Position numbers and translations under genes: made by a program | The notes under the pieces: generated by a model | What the model was told of the DNA's origin: nothing | Seen by the model: only the letters and a program-made list of their open reading frames with translations | The model's database searches: none | Assembly: GCA_902624575.1 (NCBI GenBank) | Contig: CACNXV010000004.1 | Coordinates: forward strand, 1-45,964 | DNA: 45,964 nt | Direction: 5' to 3' | From: an uncultured Fidelibacterota bacterium | GTDB taxonomy: Bacteria > Fidelibacterota > Marinisomatia > Marinisomatales > Marinisomataceae | In this document: piece after piece, positions 1 through 11,243 of the stretch | How positions within the stretch are numbered: the first letter of the stretch is position 1 | Layout of the letters: every line of letters starts with the position of its first letter

Positions 1-1245
1 CCTTTATCTGAGAAAGTTTCAACTTCAAAACAAATGATAAAATATCATAATACTCTCGAAGAAAATCGTGAAAAAATTGATTATGAAATTGATGGTACTG
101 TTATAAAGGTTGATGATTATGCATTAAGAAAAATTCTAGGATTAAGATCTCGATCACCAAGATGGGCTGTTGCAGCAAAGTTCAAGTCAAAAAAAGCTGA
201 GACGCAGATATTGGATATTGAAATTCAGGTAGGTAGAACAGGTGTTATAACACCTGTAGCAAAAGTTAAAGAAGTTGATTTATCTGGAGCCTTGATTACA
301 AGTGCAACATTACATAATCAGGATGAAATAGATAAAAAGGATATTAGGATAAAAGATTTCGTATTTATTGAAAGATCAGGTGATGTTATACCAAAAATTT
401 CAACAGTTATTCTTAGTAAGAGACCTTCCAATACAAGTAAATATAATATATCAGATAATAATTGTCCTTCATGTAAAGGTGTCATTAGAAGAATCGAAGA
501 TGAAGCTGCTTATAGATGTCTAAATAATGATTGCAGTTCAAGGAAAAAGGGTGTTCTCCAACATTTCTGCTCAAAAAATGCAATGAACATAGAAGGATTA
601 GGCCCACAAATTATCCAACAGCTAATTGATGAGTCACTTTTGGATAAAATTGATGATATTTTCAAATTAAATTATCCTCAAGTCGTTGATTTAGATAGAT
701 TTCAAGATAAATCCGCAAATAACCTTATAGACTCAATTGAAAAGTCTAAAAAAACTACATTTTCTAGGTTTATATTTGGATTAGGTATCCCCCATGTAGG
801 ACAACACATTGCAACGATTCTCGACCGAGAGTGCAATTCATCTTTTGACAATCTCAGAAAACTAAGTCAGGATGAACTAGAAAATATTGATGGTATTGGT
901 AAAATAGTAGCCAAAGCTATAATAGAATATTTTGAAGACGATAAAAAATTGGCCATAATTAAAAATTGTTTTTCATTGGGCGTTACAATTGAATTAACCA
1001 ACAATAAAGAAAGAACTGATTCATTAAAGAATTTAACTTTTGTCATTACTGGAAGTTTTAAAGGGTTAACTAGGCAGGAATTAAAAGAAATTATTGAAAA
1101 TAATGGCGGAAAAGTCACTAATGCCATATCAAAGAAAACGTCATATCTGATTGCAGGTGAAAATCCAGGCTCAAAATTAACTAAAGCAAATGATAGCAAA
1201 GTTAGAATAATAGACCAAAAAAGCTTAATGGAAATGATTAAGTGA
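1..1245 (+). CDS. ligA: NAD-dependent DNA ligase LigA, 5'-truncated by the window edge
   Basis: This enzyme seals nicks in duplex DNA using NAD+ in replication and repair. The reading frame is open from base 1, so the start lies outside the window; 414 residues are visible against about 670 for the family, and the catalytic KxDG lysine is in the missing part. Visible in order are the end of the adenylation domain (DGTVIKV near residue 31), an OB fold, a four-cysteine zinc finger (visible residues 155, 158, 173, 178; CPSC ... CLNNDC), helix-hairpin-helix repeats with GLGIPHVG and IDGIGKIVA, and a C-terminal BRCT domain starting at LTFVITGSF. The stop overlaps the GTG start of the next gene by four bases (GTGA). 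Family assignment is very secure. Confidence 0.97.
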   Translation, partial: PLSEKVSTSKQMIKYHNTLEENREKIDYEIDGTVIKVDDYALRKILGLRSRSPRWAVAAKFKSKKAETQILDIEIQVGRTGVITPVAKVKEVDLSGALITSATLHNQDEIDKKDIRIKDFVFIERSGDVIPKISTVILSKRPSNTSKYNISDNNCPSCKGVIRRIEDEAAYRCLNNDCSSRKKGVLQHFCSKNAMNIEGLGPQIIQQLIDESLLDKIDDIFKLNYPQVVDLDRFQDKSANNLIDSIEKSKKTTFSRFIFGLGIPHVGQHIATILDRECNSSFDNLRKLSQDELENIDGIGKIVAKAIIEYFEDDKKLAIIKNCFSLGVTIELTNNKERTDSLKNLTFVITGSFKGLTRQELKEIIENNGGKVTNAISKKTSYLIAGENPGSKLTKANDSKVRIIDQKSLMEMIK

Positions 1246-2411
1246 AGTATAAAGCACTATTACTTTGTTTTATCTCGTTAATATTTGCAAATAATAATCT
1301 TGGTATTTCTTTAAAAGAAGTTGCTAAAGATTTTGATCGTCCAATCCTAGTTACATTCCAACCTGATAACAATTCGATGTATGTTGTAGAGCAAAAAGGA
1401 AAAATTAAAATCGTTAAATCAAATTCTATTGAAACGTTTCTCGATATTTCTGATAAAGTTAAATCAGGACCAGTGCCAGATGAAAGAGGCTTGCTTGGCA
1501 TGGCATTTGATAAGGAATTTTCATCGAACGGAATTTTTTATATTTCATACATTGATTTAGATAATTTTTCAGTTGTATCAAGGTTTATATATGACCATAA
1601 AAAAAAATTGGTTCAACTTAGTTCGGAGGAGCGAATTATTTATTTCAAACAACCATATAATAATCATAATGGAGGGCATTTAGGTTTTAGCCCAGTTGAT
1701 AATTACCTATATGTTGCTTTTGGGGATGGGGGATCGGCTGGCGATCCACAAAATAATGCACAAAATTTATCTAACTTCATGGGTAAAATCTTAAGATTAG
1801 ATGTTTCAAAAAGTAAGGGGTATACAATTCCTTTTGACAATCCATTCTATAACAGTAATGATGCTAAAAAAGAAATTTGGGCATACGGATTAAGAAATCC
1901 TTGGAGATTTTCATTTGACAGAGAAAATGGTGATTTATTTGTAGGTGATGTTGGTCAGTATCTTTGGGAAGAAATAAATAAAATATCATTTAATCAGTCC
2001 GGTGTTAATTTTGGTTGGAAAATAATGGAGGGCAATCACTGTTACGATTCAGAAGAATGCGATAAAAAAGGACTTACTAATCCTATTTTTAATTATCCTA
2101 GTGATGCATCATATGCATTTTCACTTATGGGTATAAAGCAGAAAGATGTTTATGGATGTTCTGTTACGGGCGGTTACCTTTACCGAGGAGATAAAATAAA
2201 TAGATTAAAAAATTTATATTTATTTTCAGACTTTTGTTCTGGAAAGGTTTGGGCTCTCAACCAAGATAATCTAAATGTTTTGGACGTTACCGAAGAATTG
2301 TTTTTTGACACAAAAAATATGATATCATCTTTTGGACAAGATATAAATGGAGAATTATATATAGTGGAATTTTCAGGAACTATTTATAAAATCATAACTT
2401 CAAATGAATAA
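1242..2411 (+). CDS. Secreted PQQ-dependent sugar dehydrogenase (GSDH / YliI-like)
   Basis: The protein resembles soluble aldose sugar dehydrogenases, six-bladed beta-propellers that oxidise sugars with pyrroloquinoline quinone in the periplasm. It is 389 residues. It starts at GTG, overlapping the ligA stop, with GGAA about nine bases upstream; this start yields a short signal peptide (MKYKALLLCFISLIFA). The family core is clear: HNGGHLGF with the presumed catalytic histidine at 142 or 146, then FGDGGSAGDPQNNAQN, GKILRLD, WAYGLRNPWRFSFD and GDVGQ. Its end overlaps the ABC ATPase gene by eight bases, so it is probably cotranscribed with it. Substrate cannot be read from sequence. No PQQ-synthesis gene is in the window, so the cofactor may be imported or made elsewhere. 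Confidence 0.9.
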   Translation: MKYKALLLCFISLIFANNNLGISLKEVAKDFDRPILVTFQPDNNSMYVVEQKGKIKIVKSNSIETFLDISDKVKSGPVPDERGLLGMAFDKEFSSNGIFYISYIDLDNFSVVSRFIYDHKKKLVQLSSEERIIYFKQPYNNHNGGHLGFSPVDNYLYVAFGDGGSAGDPQNNAQNLSNFMGKILRLDVSKSKGYTIPFDNPFYNSNDAKKEIWAYGLRNPWRFSFDRENGDLFVGDVGQYLWEEINKISFNQSGVNFGWKIMEGNHCYDSEECDKKGLTNPIFNYPSDASYAFSLMGIKQKDVYGCSVTGGYLYRGDKINRLKNLYLFSDFCSGKVWALNQDNLNVLDVTEELFFDTKNMISSFGQDINGELYIVEFSGTIYKIITSNE

Positions 2412-3330
2412 AAAATTAGCAATTGAAATAACCAATCTTAACAAATCATATGATGATGTTGAAGCTGTTAGGGGTATTGACCTAAAAATTAACAAAGGTG
2501 AGTTTTATGGTCTGCTTGGACCTAACGGAGCAGGAAAGTCTACGACTATTAATTCTATTACCAGTCTTGTAAAGCCATCAAAAGGAAATATTAAAATTTT
2601 TGAAAAAGATATTGAAGAAAACTTTAGATTTGCTCGCTCTAAAGTAGGTATTGCACAACAAGAGGTTAGTCAAGACTGGTTTTTTCCTTTAGAGCAGCTG
2701 CTATATTTTCAAGCTGGTTTTTATGGCGTAACAAGGCCAAATGCTAAAGAAAGAATTGATTATATCTTAGATAAATTAGGTTTAAGTGCACATAAAAATA
2801 AAAAAATGAGAGAACTTTCAGGCGGCATGAAAAGAAGGTTGCAAATAGCAAAGGCATTAGTACATGATCCTGAAATAATTATTCTTGATGAGCCAACAGC
2901 AGGTGTAGACGTTGAATTAAGACATGATCTTTGGACTTATCTTCAGGAGCTACACAGAGATGGAAAAACTATTCTTTTGACAACTCACTACATTGATGAA
3001 GCTGAATTATTGTGTGAGAGAGTAGGAATAATTGATAATGGAAAATTGATTGTTGAAGACTCAGTAGATAATCTTAAAAAACTTGTCAATAAGTCATCAA
3101 TAGTCATTCATTTAAAAAATGATATTTATGATATAAATTTTTTGGGAGGCTTCGACTATCATATATCAGAAAAGAAAGTCTATATACAAACAGAATCACC
3201 AAATCTAGATTTGCCAAAAATAATTCTAAAATTTTCAGAAGCCTCAATTAACATTGAAGATGTGCATATACCTCAAACATCTTTAGAAGATGTATTCTTG
3301 GATCTTACAGGGAGAAAAATTAATGATTAA
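2404..3330 (+). CDS. ABC-2 type transporter ATP-binding protein (DrrA/NodI-like)
   Basis: This is the ATPase subunit of an ABC-2 exporter, 308 residues. Walker A is GPNGAGKST (39-47), the signature is LSGGMKRRL, Walker B is IIILDEPTAGVD and the switch histidine lies in LTTHY. A C-terminal extension of about 85 residues follows the core, as in daunorubicin-resistance-type ATPases. The ATG overlaps the sugar dehydrogenase stop by eight bases, and its own stop overlaps the permease start by eight bases (ATGATTAA), so the two subunits are translationally coupled. Exported substrate is unknown; drug, lipid or polysaccharide are all possible for this family. Confidence 0.93.
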   Translation: MNKKLAIEITNLNKSYDDVEAVRGIDLKINKGEFYGLLGPNGAGKSTTINSITSLVKPSKGNIKIFEKDIEENFRFARSKVGIAQQEVSQDWFFPLEQLLYFQAGFYGVTRPNAKERIDYILDKLGLSAHKNKKMRELSGGMKRRLQIAKALVHDPEIIILDEPTAGVDVELRHDLWTYLQELHRDGKTILLTTHYIDEAELLCERVGIIDNGKLIVEDSVDNLKKLVNKSSIVIHLKNDIYDINFLGGFDYHISEKKVYIQTESPNLDLPKIILKFSEASINIEDVHIPQTSLEDVFLDLTGRKIND

Positions 3331-4087
3331 GAATTGGGTAGGTTTTTATACACTTTCGTCGAGAGAAATCATGCGTTTTTTTTCGGTGTGGAGGCAAACA
3401 ATCATTCCAGGTATTATCACTACTCTTCTTTATATTTTTGTATTTGGTGTGGCCTTAGAAAATAGGATTTCTGAAATTAATGGGGTATCATATAAAATTT
3501 ATATCCTTCCTGGTTTGTTGATGATGAATGTAATAACAAATGCAACTGCCAATTCAGCCTCATCAATGCTTCAAATGAAATTATTACAAACTCTTCCCGA
3601 ACTTTTAATAACTCCATTATCAAGCTTAGAGCTTTCATTATCTTTTATAATAGGAGGAACAATAAGAGGTTTTGTTAATGGAGCTTTAATTTTATTAATT
3701 TGCTGGATGGCTGGAATGCCTATAGTCAATTTACCGTTAACTTTGCTATTTATATTTTTAGTCTCATGGTCGTTTTCTAGTTTAGGTTTGTTTGTTGGTC
3801 AGCTTTCTGACTCATGGGACCAGTTGGCATTAATACAAAATTTTGTTATCACACCATTTAGTTTTTTAGGAGGAATTTTTTATTCAATTAAAATGTTACC
3901 AGCTTGGGCTATGACTTTGAGCCAGGTTAATCCAATTTACTACGCAATATGTGCACTTAGGGAATCCACACTAGGCGTTTCAGATACATCGCTAATAATT
4001 TCTTCGACGTTTTTAGTATTCTTTACAATATCTACAACAATATTAGCTGTACAGTTAATGGCAACTGGCAGAAAAATTAGGTTTTAA
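3323..4087 (+). CDS. ABC-2 type transporter permease
   Basis: This 254-residue inner-membrane protein is the partner of the preceding ATPase. It has about six hydrophobic segments and the ABC-2 pattern, with the conserved FLGGIFYSIKMLPAW region before the last helices and NPIYYAICALRE after it. The start at 3323 was preferred over an upstream ATG at 3290 because GGGAG lies eight bases before it and it gives the usual short cytoplasmic N-terminus (MIKNWVGFYTLSSREIMRF). Together with the ATPase it should form a homodimeric-permease exporter. A 28-base gap separates it from carA, too short for an obvious terminator, so carAB may be read from the same transcript. Confidence 0.92.
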   Translation: MIKNWVGFYTLSSREIMRFFSVWRQTIIPGIITTLLYIFVFGVALENRISEINGVSYKIYILPGLLMMNVITNATANSASSMLQMKLLQTLPELLITPLSSLELSLSFIIGGTIRGFVNGALILLICWMAGMPIVNLPLTLLFIFLVSWSFSSLGLFVGQLSDSWDQLALIQNFVITPFSFLGGIFYSIKMLPAWAMTLSQVNPIYYAICALRESTLGVSDTSLIISSTFLVFFTISTTILAVQLMATGRKIRF

Positions 4088-4115
4088 TTTTCTTTTTATG
4101 GAGCTAAAATAGGCC

Positions 4116-5210
4116 ATGCAAAAAACAAAAAAAGCTATCCTATATTTAGAGGATGGCTTTTTTTTTATCGGTAAAAGTTTAGGTTTATCTGGAGAAACAT
4201 TTGGTGAGGTCTGTTTTAATACCGGTATGACAGGTTACCAAGAAATTCTTACAGACCCATCTTATGCAAAACAAATGATTGTAATGAGTAGTCCACACAT
4301 TGGTAATTATGGTACAAATAATGAGGATATTGAATCAAATGAGATCCATGCAACTGGATTTATAATTAAAAGTGAATCAATTGCACCGTCAAACTGGAGA
4401 TCTCAAGATTCATTAAGTTCATTTTTAATTCAAAATAAAATAGTTGGTATACAAGATATTGATACTCGGGCTTTAACTATTCATTTACGAAACAATGGAG
4501 CTATGAGGGGCATTATTTCTACTGAAGATTTTTCAAAAGAAAGTTTATCAAAAAAAATGAAAGATGTTCCTAAGATGGAAGGGCAAGACCTTTCAATTGA
4601 GGTAACAAGAAGTAAAAAAACAACTTTATGTAAAAGAGAAAAACCACAGTTCAAAATCGCTGCAATTGACTTTGGTATGAAGAGTAATATTTATGATATC
4701 ATGTTAAACAACGGAGCAGAAGTTACAATATACCCTGCTATTGTAGAGGCAAATGAAGTTCTTTCAAATAATCCTGATGGAATATTTCTTTCGAATGGCC
4801 CAGGTGATCCAGCAGCTATTGATTACGCAATCGAAACAGTTAAAAAACTTATTGGTAAAAAACCAATTTTTGGAATTTGTCTTGGACATCAGATACTTGC
4901 TTTGGCAATGGGTGCTAAAACTTTTAAAATGAAATTTGGACATAGAGGTATAAATCAGCCTGTCAAAAATCTAAAAACTTCTAAAATAGAAATTACATCT
5001 CAAAATCATGGATTTGCTGTTGAAGAAGATTCTTTACCTAGAGATGTAGTTGTGACACACAAGCACTTAAATGATGATACAGTAGCTGGAATTGAGTGTA
5101 AAAATTACATGGCTTATTCAGTTCAATATCATCCAGAGTCTAGTCCGGGTCCACATGATTCACGATATGTCTTTAAACGATTTTTTCAAATGATGGAAGA
5201 AAATGCCTAG
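4116..5210 (+). CDS. carA: Carbamoyl-phosphate synthase small subunit
   Basis: CarA is the glutaminase subunit that supplies ammonia to CarB for carbamoyl phosphate, the shared precursor of pyrimidines and arginine. At 364 residues it has normal family length. The N-terminal CPSase domain holds [17 protein letters not shown]. The class I amidotransferase domain has the nucleophile in GICLGHQ (Cys255) and the His339/Glu341 pair in [14 protein letters not shown] weak GGAG lies about 12 bases before the ATG. The stop overlaps the carB start by eight bases (ATGCCTAG), the tight coupling expected for a stoichiometric heterodimer. Confidence 0.98.
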   Translation: MQKTKKAILYLEDGFFFIGKSLGLSGETFGEVCFNTGMTGYQEILTDPSYAKQMIVMSSPHIGNYGTNNEDIESNEIHATGFIIKSESIAPSNWRSQDSLSSFLIQNKIVGIQDIDTRALTIHLRNNGAMRGIISTEDFSKESLSKKMKDVPKMEGQDLSIEVTRSKKTTLCKREKPQFKIAAIDFGMKSNIYDIMLNNGAEVTIYPAIVEANEVLSNNPDGIFLSNGPGDPAAIDYAIETVKKLIGKKPIFGICLGHQILALAMGAKTFKMKFGHRGINQPVKNLKTSKIEITSQNHGFAVEEDSLPRDVVVTHKHLNDDTVAGIECKNYMAYSVQYHPESSPGPHDSRYVFKRFFQMMEENA

Positions 5211-8200
5211 AAGAGATGATTTAGAAACAATTTTAGTTATTGGTGCAGGACCAATTGTAATTGGCCAAGGATGTGAATTTGATTATTCTGGTACACAGGC
5301 CATTAAAGCTTTAAAAGAGGAAGGCTACAGAGTGGTTTTGATAAACTCTAATCCTGCTACAATAATGACAGATCCACAATTTTCTGACAAAACTTATATT
5401 GAACCTATATCTACAGATTATGTTGAAGAAATTATTATAAAAGAAAAGCCTGATGCTATTTTACCAACTGTTGGAGGACAAACTGCCCTTAATGTAGCTA
5501 TGGATTTGGACGAAAAAGGTATTTTAAAAAAGCATGGTGTAGAACTCATTGGTGCAAACCGATCTGCAATAGAAACGGCAGAGAGCAGAGAAATGTTTAA
5601 AGAGGCAATGATAGATATTGGCTTAGACTTACCATATGGCTATACAGTTCAGTCTTTAGAGGAAGCAAAAGAACTTCTTGAAAAAATTTCTTTACCTGCT
5701 ATTATTAGGCCATCATTCACTCTAGGTGGATCAGGTGGTTCAGTAGCTTTTAATGAAAGTGAGTTCGAATCTTCTGTAAATAAAGGTCTTAAAGAAAGTC
5801 CAACAGGCCAGGTTCTTGTAGAAGAATACCTGAACGGCTGGAAGGAATATGAGCTTGAATTAATCAGGGATATGAATGATAACGTAATTATTATTTGCTC
5901 TATAGAAAATATTGATCCAATGGGAATTCATACAGGAGATTCAATTACAATTGCACCAGCAATGACATTAACAGATAAAGAATTCCAAAATATGAGAAAT
6001 TCAGCTATAAAATGTATTCGAAAAATTGGAGTTGATACTGGTGGGTCCAATGTACAATTTGCAGTTAACCCTAATGATGGAAGAATGGTCATTATTGAAA
6101 TGAATCCAAGAGTTAGTCGTTCTTCAGCACTTGCATCAAAGGCAACTGGATTTCCTATAGCCAAGATTGCAGCAAAATTAGCGGTGGGTTACTCATTGGA
6201 TGAGCTAAAAAATGATATAACTAATCAAACATTAGCAGCATTTGAGCCAACAATAGACTATATCGTAACTAAGCTCCCTAGGTTTGATTTTGAAAAGTTT
6301 TCTTCAGCATCTGGTAAGCTTGGTGTTCAAATGCAATCCGTTGGTGAAGCAATGGCAATAGGCAGAACTTTCCGTGAATCATTTCAAAAAGCTTTTAGAT
6401 CTTTAGAATTAAACCTCCCAGGATTTGAAACTAAAGATCCTAGGGACGAAGATGAAGATATTAAGCGTTTTAGAGAGCTTGATATCAAATCATTAAATGA
6501 TGGAAGCGCTTTTAGAATGTTAAAAGTTAAAGAAGCAATAAAACAGAAATTTTCTATTGATGAAATAAATAAAAACACCGGAATTGATCCATGGTTTTTA
6601 AGAGAAATTGAAGAGATAGTTAATATTGAAAAATCATTTAAAGAAAGTAATAGTTTATTAGAGCTTAAAAAAAATGGCTTTTCTGATTTACAAATTTCAC
6701 AATTAGAAGGTTCAACAGAAAAAGAAGTTAGAAAAAAAAGAATCTCAAATAATATCACACCTGTTTATAAAGTCGTTGATACTTGTGCAGGAGAATTTAG
6801 AGCTGAAACACCTTATTCATATTCAACATATGAAACATCACATGATATTAAACCACTTGAGGGTAAAAAAATTATGATACTTGGAGGTGGTCCTAATAGA
6901 ATCGGACAGGGTATTGAATTTGACTATTGCTGTGTTCAGGCAGTTTTTGGCTTAAGAGAGGCAGGGTTTAAATCAATTATGGTCAATTGTAACCCTGAAA
7001 CTGTGTCAACTGACTTTGACTTAGCTGACAGATTATATTTTGAACCAATTACATTCGAAGATATAATGAACATTGTTGATTTTGAAAAACCGGACGGTGT
7101 ATTGGTACAATTTGGTGGCCAAACGCCTTTAAAGATCGCAAACCAGCTTACTGAGGCAGGCGTAAAAATTTACGGTACATCAGCACATAGTATTAATTTA
7201 GCAGAAAACAGGGAAGAATTTGCTAAGATTATAAATCGTTTAAAAATTAGGACTCCAGATTATTGCATTGCTAAAAATTATGACGATATATATAATTTTT
7301 CTGAAAAAGCACAATTCCCAGTACTTGTTAGGCCTAGTTTTGTTTTAGGAGGTAGAGCAATGCAAATTGTTTATTCAAAAGAGCAGTTAGTAGATTACGT
7401 ATTCCGTTCAGCTGAAGCGACTAATGATCATCCAATATTAATAGATCAATTTATTGAAAGTGCATATGAATTTGATGTTGATGCACTTTGTGACGGTGAG
7501 GAAGTTTTTATTGGCGGCATTATGCAGCATATTGAAGAAGCAGGAGTTCATTCTGGTGACTCTTCATGCGTGATTCCTCCGTATGAAATGAATGATTCAG
7601 TAAAAAAAGATATAGAAGAAACCACTAAAAAACTTGCACTAGAATTAAAGGTAATTGGACTAATAAACTTACAATTTGCTGTCAAAGATAATAAAGTTTA
7701 TGTATTAGAAGTTAATCCAAGATCAAGTAGAACAGTACCTTTTGTAAGTAAATATAGTAATATACCACTGGCTAATATAGCTGCACAACTATCTGCAGGG
7801 TTAAAGCTACGAGATTTTAATCTTATTAATAATAGCTTTGGTCACGTTGCAGTAAAAAAAGCAGTACTACCATTTAAAAAGTTTAAAGACGAAAAAGTAT
7901 TCTTGGGTCCAGAGATGAAATCAACTGGAGAAGTGATGGGAATAGATAATATGCCAGGTAATGCTTTTTTAAAAGCAATGAGATCGGACGGTTATACAGT
8001 ACCAAAAAATGGAACTGCTTTTTTATCAGTCAATGATTCAGACAAGAAGCGTATGGTAGAAATAGCAAGAGATCTTAGTGAGTTAGGATTTAAGCTAATT
8101 GCAACACAAGGAACGTGTGACTTTCTTTTGAAAAATAATATACCTTGTGAAGTAATATTCAAAGTTGGAGAAGGAAGACCCAATATTGTTGATGAAATTT

Positions 8201-8397
8201 TAAATGATAATATACAGATAGTTATCAATTCTCCTGAAGGACCGCAGTCTAGATTCGATGAAGAAGCTATTGGTAAAACATCTGTTATGAAAAATATATT
8301 AACAATTACAACTATTGCAGGTGCAAAAGCAGCTATAGATTCAATGAAGTTTCTTAATCAAGTAAACGTAAAGGCTCTTCAAGAATATTTTGAATGA
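5203..8397 (+). CDS. carB: Carbamoyl-phosphate synthase large subunit
   Basis: CarB makes carbamoyl phosphate from bicarbonate, ATP and the ammonia released by CarA. It has 1064 residues and the full architecture: two homologous ATP-grasp halves, the first opening with [19 protein letters not shown] and the second with [19 protein letters not shown], an oligomerisation region between them, and a C-terminal MGS-like allosteric domain (about residue 935 on, with ATQGTCDFL and VINSPEG). [17 protein letters not shown] and [16 protein letters not shown] mark the two active centres. The stop TGA ends at 8397 and the stop of the opposing gcvP begins at 8398, so the two convergent genes have no intergenic base and no room for a terminator. 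Confidence 0.98.
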   Translation: MPRRDDLETILVIGAGPIVIGQGCEFDYSGTQAIKALKEEGYRVVLINSNPATIMTDPQFSDKTYIEPISTDYVEEIIIKEKPDAILPTVGGQTALNVAMDLDEKGILKKHGVELIGANRSAIETAESREMFKEAMIDIGLDLPYGYTVQSLEEAKELLEKISLPAIIRPSFTLGGSGGSVAFNESEFESSVNKGLKESPTGQVLVEEYLNGWKEYELELIRDMNDNVIIICSIENIDPMGIHTGDSITIAPAMTLTDKEFQNMRNSAIKCIRKIGVDTGGSNVQFAVNPNDGRMVIIEMNPRVSRSSALASKATGFPIAKIAAKLAVGYSLDELKNDITNQTLAAFEPTIDYIVTKLPRFDFEKFSSASGKLGVQMQSVGEAMAIGRTFRESFQKAFRSLELNLPGFETKDPRDEDEDIKRFRELDIKSLNDGSAFRMLKVKEAIKQKFSIDEINKNTGIDPWFLREIEEIVNIEKSFKESNSLLELKKNGFSDLQISQLEGSTEKEVRKKRISNNITPVYKVVDTCAGEFRAETPYSYSTYETSHDIKPLEGKKIMILGGGPNRIGQGIEFDYCCVQAVFGLREAGFKSIMVNCNPETVSTDFDLADRLYFEPITFEDIMNIVDFEKPDGVLVQFGGQTPLKIANQLTEAGVKIYGTSAHSINLAENREEFAKIINRLKIRTPDYCIAKNYDDIYNFSEKAQFPVLVRPSFVLGGRAMQIVYSKEQLVDYVFRSAEATNDHPILIDQFIESAYEFDVDALCDGEEVFIGGIMQHIEEAGVHSGDSSCVIPPYEMNDSVKKDIEETTKKLALELKVIGLINLQFAVKDNKVYVLEVNPRSSRTVPFVSKYSNIPLANIAAQLSAGLKLRDFNLINNSFGHVAVKKAVLPFKKFKDEKVFLGPEMKSTGEVMGIDNMPGNAFLKAMRSDGYTVPKNGTAFLSVNDSDKKRMVEIARDLSELGFKLIATQGTCDFLLKNNIPCEVIFKVGEGRPNIVDEILNDNIQIVINSPEGPQSRFDEEAIGKTSVMKNILTITTIAGAKAAIDSMKFLNQVNVKALQEYFE

Positions 8398-11217
8398 TTA
8401 ATCTTTGTAGCTGTCGATATCAGGACAAACACAGAAGAAATTTCTATCGCCAAAAGCATTATCAATTCTAGAAACATAAGGCCAAAATTTATTTTCCTTT
8501 ACCCAGCTTGTTGGGAAAACAGCTTGTTCTTTTGAATATGGATGAGACCAATCTTCGCAGAGATCTTTAACTGTGTGAGGTGAGTTAACAAGAACATTGT
8601 CCTCTTTAGATACCTTCTCAATTTCTATATCTTTTATTTCATTTCTTATAGATATCATTGCATCACAAAATTTATCTAATTCTGATTTTGATTCACTTTC
8701 AGTTGGTTCAATCATCAAAGTACCTGGTATGGGCCATGACATTGTGGGGGCATGAAAACCGTAGTCTACTAATCTTTTAGCAATATCCTCATTTGTGATA
8801 TTAGCCGAGTTTTTAAACTCTCTACAATCAACTATAAATTCATGAGCATTCAAACCGCTATTACCTTTGTATAAAATTGAGTAATCATTTTCAAGTCTCT
8901 TGGCCATATAATTTGCACTCAATATTGCAACCTGAGATGCTTTTAAAAGTCCTTTTGCAGCCATTAATTTCATATAAATGTAGGATATTAGTAGGATGCT
9001 TGCACTTCCAAATGGAGATGAGGAAACGGAATAAGTATAGTCTTTATCTATAAATTTATGTTTTGGAAGGTGAGGTTTCAATTTTTCATTTACACATATG
9101 GGACCCATTCCTGGACCACCTCCACCATGTGGAATACAAAATGTTTTATGTAAATTTATGTGCATTACATCAGCACCAAATTTACCAGGCTTGCAAACTC
9201 CAACCATCGCATTAAGATTTGCACCATCCATGTAAACTAATCCACCGTTGTCGTGAATTAATTCACATATTTCATCAATATTATGTTCAAAAACTCCATG
9301 AGTAGACGGATAAGTAACCATTAGTGAAGATAGTTTTTCACCAGCTTCTAATACTTTATTGTTTAAATCGTTAAAATCAATGTTACCTTTGTCATCACAT
9401 TTAACTATAACGACCTTCAATCCCGCCATTATAGCGCTGGCAGGATTAGTACCATGAGCAGATTCAGGTATTAAGCAAATATTTCTATTTGAATCATTAG
9501 CTTTATGATATTCTCTAATACTTAATAAGCCTGCATACTCTCCTTGGGCTCCAGAATTTGGTTGAAATGAAACAGCATCAAAACCTGTTACCTTATATAA
9601 CATTTCTTCAAGTTCATTAATTATTTTTATATACCCGTCGGCTTGCTCAATCGGAGCAAATGGATGAATTGAATTGAATTCTGGCCAACTAATAGGAATC
9701 ATTTCAACTGTTGCATTAAGTTTCATAGTACAAGACCCTAAAGGAATCATGCTATAATTAAGTGATAGATCTCTTTTCTCAAGCTTATTAATATATCTTA
9801 ACATCTCAGTTTCAGAATTAATGCTATTAAAAATTGGATGTTTTAAAACCGAACCAAGTCGATTTGGTGGAAAAATATTATTTCTAAAATCATTTTGATG
9901 ATTTGTTTTAAAAATTTCCGCAATTTCATTTATCTCATTTGAATCAGTTTTCTCATCAAGAGATATACCAATCATTTCATTTTCGTGGTACATAAAATTA
10001 TATTTTTTATCGACTGCACGTTTTTTTAGTTCCTCAACATTAATATTTTTAGTTTTTATGAAAAGTGTATCAAAGAAAGAGTTATTATCATTCCTAACTT
10101 CATGTCCATATTTTCCAATCTTTTCTGCTAAATCTTTTGTTTGATGATGGATTCTATCTGCAATTGTTTTGAGTCCCTTAGGACCATGGAATAAAGCATA
10201 CATTCCCGATATTATTGCTAATAGAACTTGGGCCGTACAAATATTTGAAGTTGCTTTTTCTCTTCTGATGTGCTGTTCCCTTGTCTGCAATGTTAATCTA
10301 TATGCTTGATCACCTTTGCGATCCTGTGATACACCTACAATTCTACCTGGTATATCGCGCTTAAATTCTTCACTTGTACACATAAATGCTGCATGAGGAC
10401 CACCATAACCCAATGGTACTCCAAAGCGTTGACTATTTCCAACAGCGATATCCCCCCCAAATGATCCAGGTGTACTAAAAAGTTGTAAACACATTAAATC
10501 GGTTGCAAAAATAACCTTACAACCTTCTTTGTGAGCTCTGTCTGTAATTTTTTTATATTCTTCTGGTTGTGCAATATGACCAAATCTGTTTGGATATTGA
10601 ACAATACATCCAAACGCATTTTTATAATCAAAATTTTTGAAGGATGTTATTTCAATCTCAATATTTAATGGTTCAGCTCTTGAAACTATAACATCAATTG
10701 TTTGTTTGAAGCAGGATTCGTCAACTAAAAACTTATTTGAGTCTGTTTTATTTTTCCTGTAAAGCATAAGCATTGCTTCGCTTGCTGCAGTACCTTCATC
10801 TAAAAGAGAAGCGTTTGCAATAGGAAGATCACAAATTTCAGTTATCATTGTTTGATAATTAAGCAATGCTTCTAATCTGCCCTGGGAAATTTCAGGTTGA
10901 TATGGCGTATATTGAGTATACCACCCTGGATTCTCAAGAATATTTCTTAATATTACATTCGGGGTTATCGTGTCGTAATAGCCTTGACCAATGAGAGATC
11001 TAAAAATAGAGTTTTTTGCACCTACTTTTTTTACATGATCTAATATTTCTTTTTCAGAAAAAATTTCGTTTCCTATAGAAGTTTCATCTATATCTAAAAT
11101 ATTTTTTGGTACGATTTTTGTAAGCAAATCATTGAGATCTTTACAGTCAAGGAATTTGAGCATTTGCTCAATTTCTTTTGAGGAAGGTCCTATATGTTTA
11201 TTATGAAATTCTGACAT
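8398..11217 (-). CDS. gcvP: Glycine dehydrogenase (decarboxylating), P-protein, single chain
   Basis: GcvP is the PLP-dependent decarboxylase of the glycine cleavage system and passes the aminomethyl group to lipoylated H-protein. It is 939 residues, the fused one-chain form rather than the split GcvPA/GcvPB. The N half has YTPYQPEISQGRLEALLNYQ; the C half has SYSMIPLGSCTMKLN-type sequence and the PLP lysine in NLHKTFCIPHGGGGPG (about Lys691). The start at 11217 (MSEFHNKHIGPS) was chosen because the longer open frame runs into tRNA-Lys and translates it. tRNA-Lys lies 26 bases upstream on the same strand, so the two may share a promoter. No gcvT or gcvH is in the window, and the short leader leaves no space for a glycine riboswitch. 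Confidence 0.97.
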   Translation of the reverse strand: MSEFHNKHIGPSSKEIEQMLKFLDCKDLNDLLTKIVPKNILDIDETSIGNEIFSEKEILDHVKKVGAKNSIFRSLIGQGYYDTITPNVILRNILENPGWYTQYTPYQPEISQGRLEALLNYQTMITEICDLPIANASLLDEGTAASEAMLMLYRKNKTDSNKFLVDESCFKQTIDVIVSRAEPLNIEIEITSFKNFDYKNAFGCIVQYPNRFGHIAQPEEYKKITDRAHKEGCKVIFATDLMCLQLFSTPGSFGGDIAVGNSQRFGVPLGYGGPHAAFMCTSEEFKRDIPGRIVGVSQDRKGDQAYRLTLQTREQHIRREKATSNICTAQVLLAIISGMYALFHGPKGLKTIADRIHHQTKDLAEKIGKYGHEVRNDNNSFFDTLFIKTKNINVEELKKRAVDKKYNFMYHENEMIGISLDEKTDSNEINEIAEIFKTNHQNDFRNNIFPPNRLGSVLKHPIFNSINSETEMLRYINKLEKRDLSLNYSMIPLGSCTMKLNATVEMIPISWPEFNSIHPFAPIEQADGYIKIINELEEMLYKVTGFDAVSFQPNSGAQGEYAGLLSIREYHKANDSNRNICLIPESAHGTNPASAIMAGLKVVIVKCDDKGNIDFNDLNNKVLEAGEKLSSLMVTYPSTHGVFEHNIDEICELIHDNGGLVYMDGANLNAMVGVCKPGKFGADVMHINLHKTFCIPHGGGGPGMGPICVNEKLKPHLPKHKFIDKDYTYSVSSSPFGSASILLISYIYMKLMAAKGLLKASQVAILSANYMAKRLENDYSILYKGNSGLNAHEFIVDCREFKNSANITNEDIAKRLVDYGFHAPTMSWPIPGTLMIEPTESESKSELDKFCDAMISIRNEIKDIEIEKVSKEDNVLVNSPHTVKDLCEDWSHPYSKEQAVFPTSWVKENKFWPYVSRIDNAFGDRNFFCVCPDIDSYKD

Positions 11218-11243
11218 TTTATGAACTATTTTTAAAAATATTG

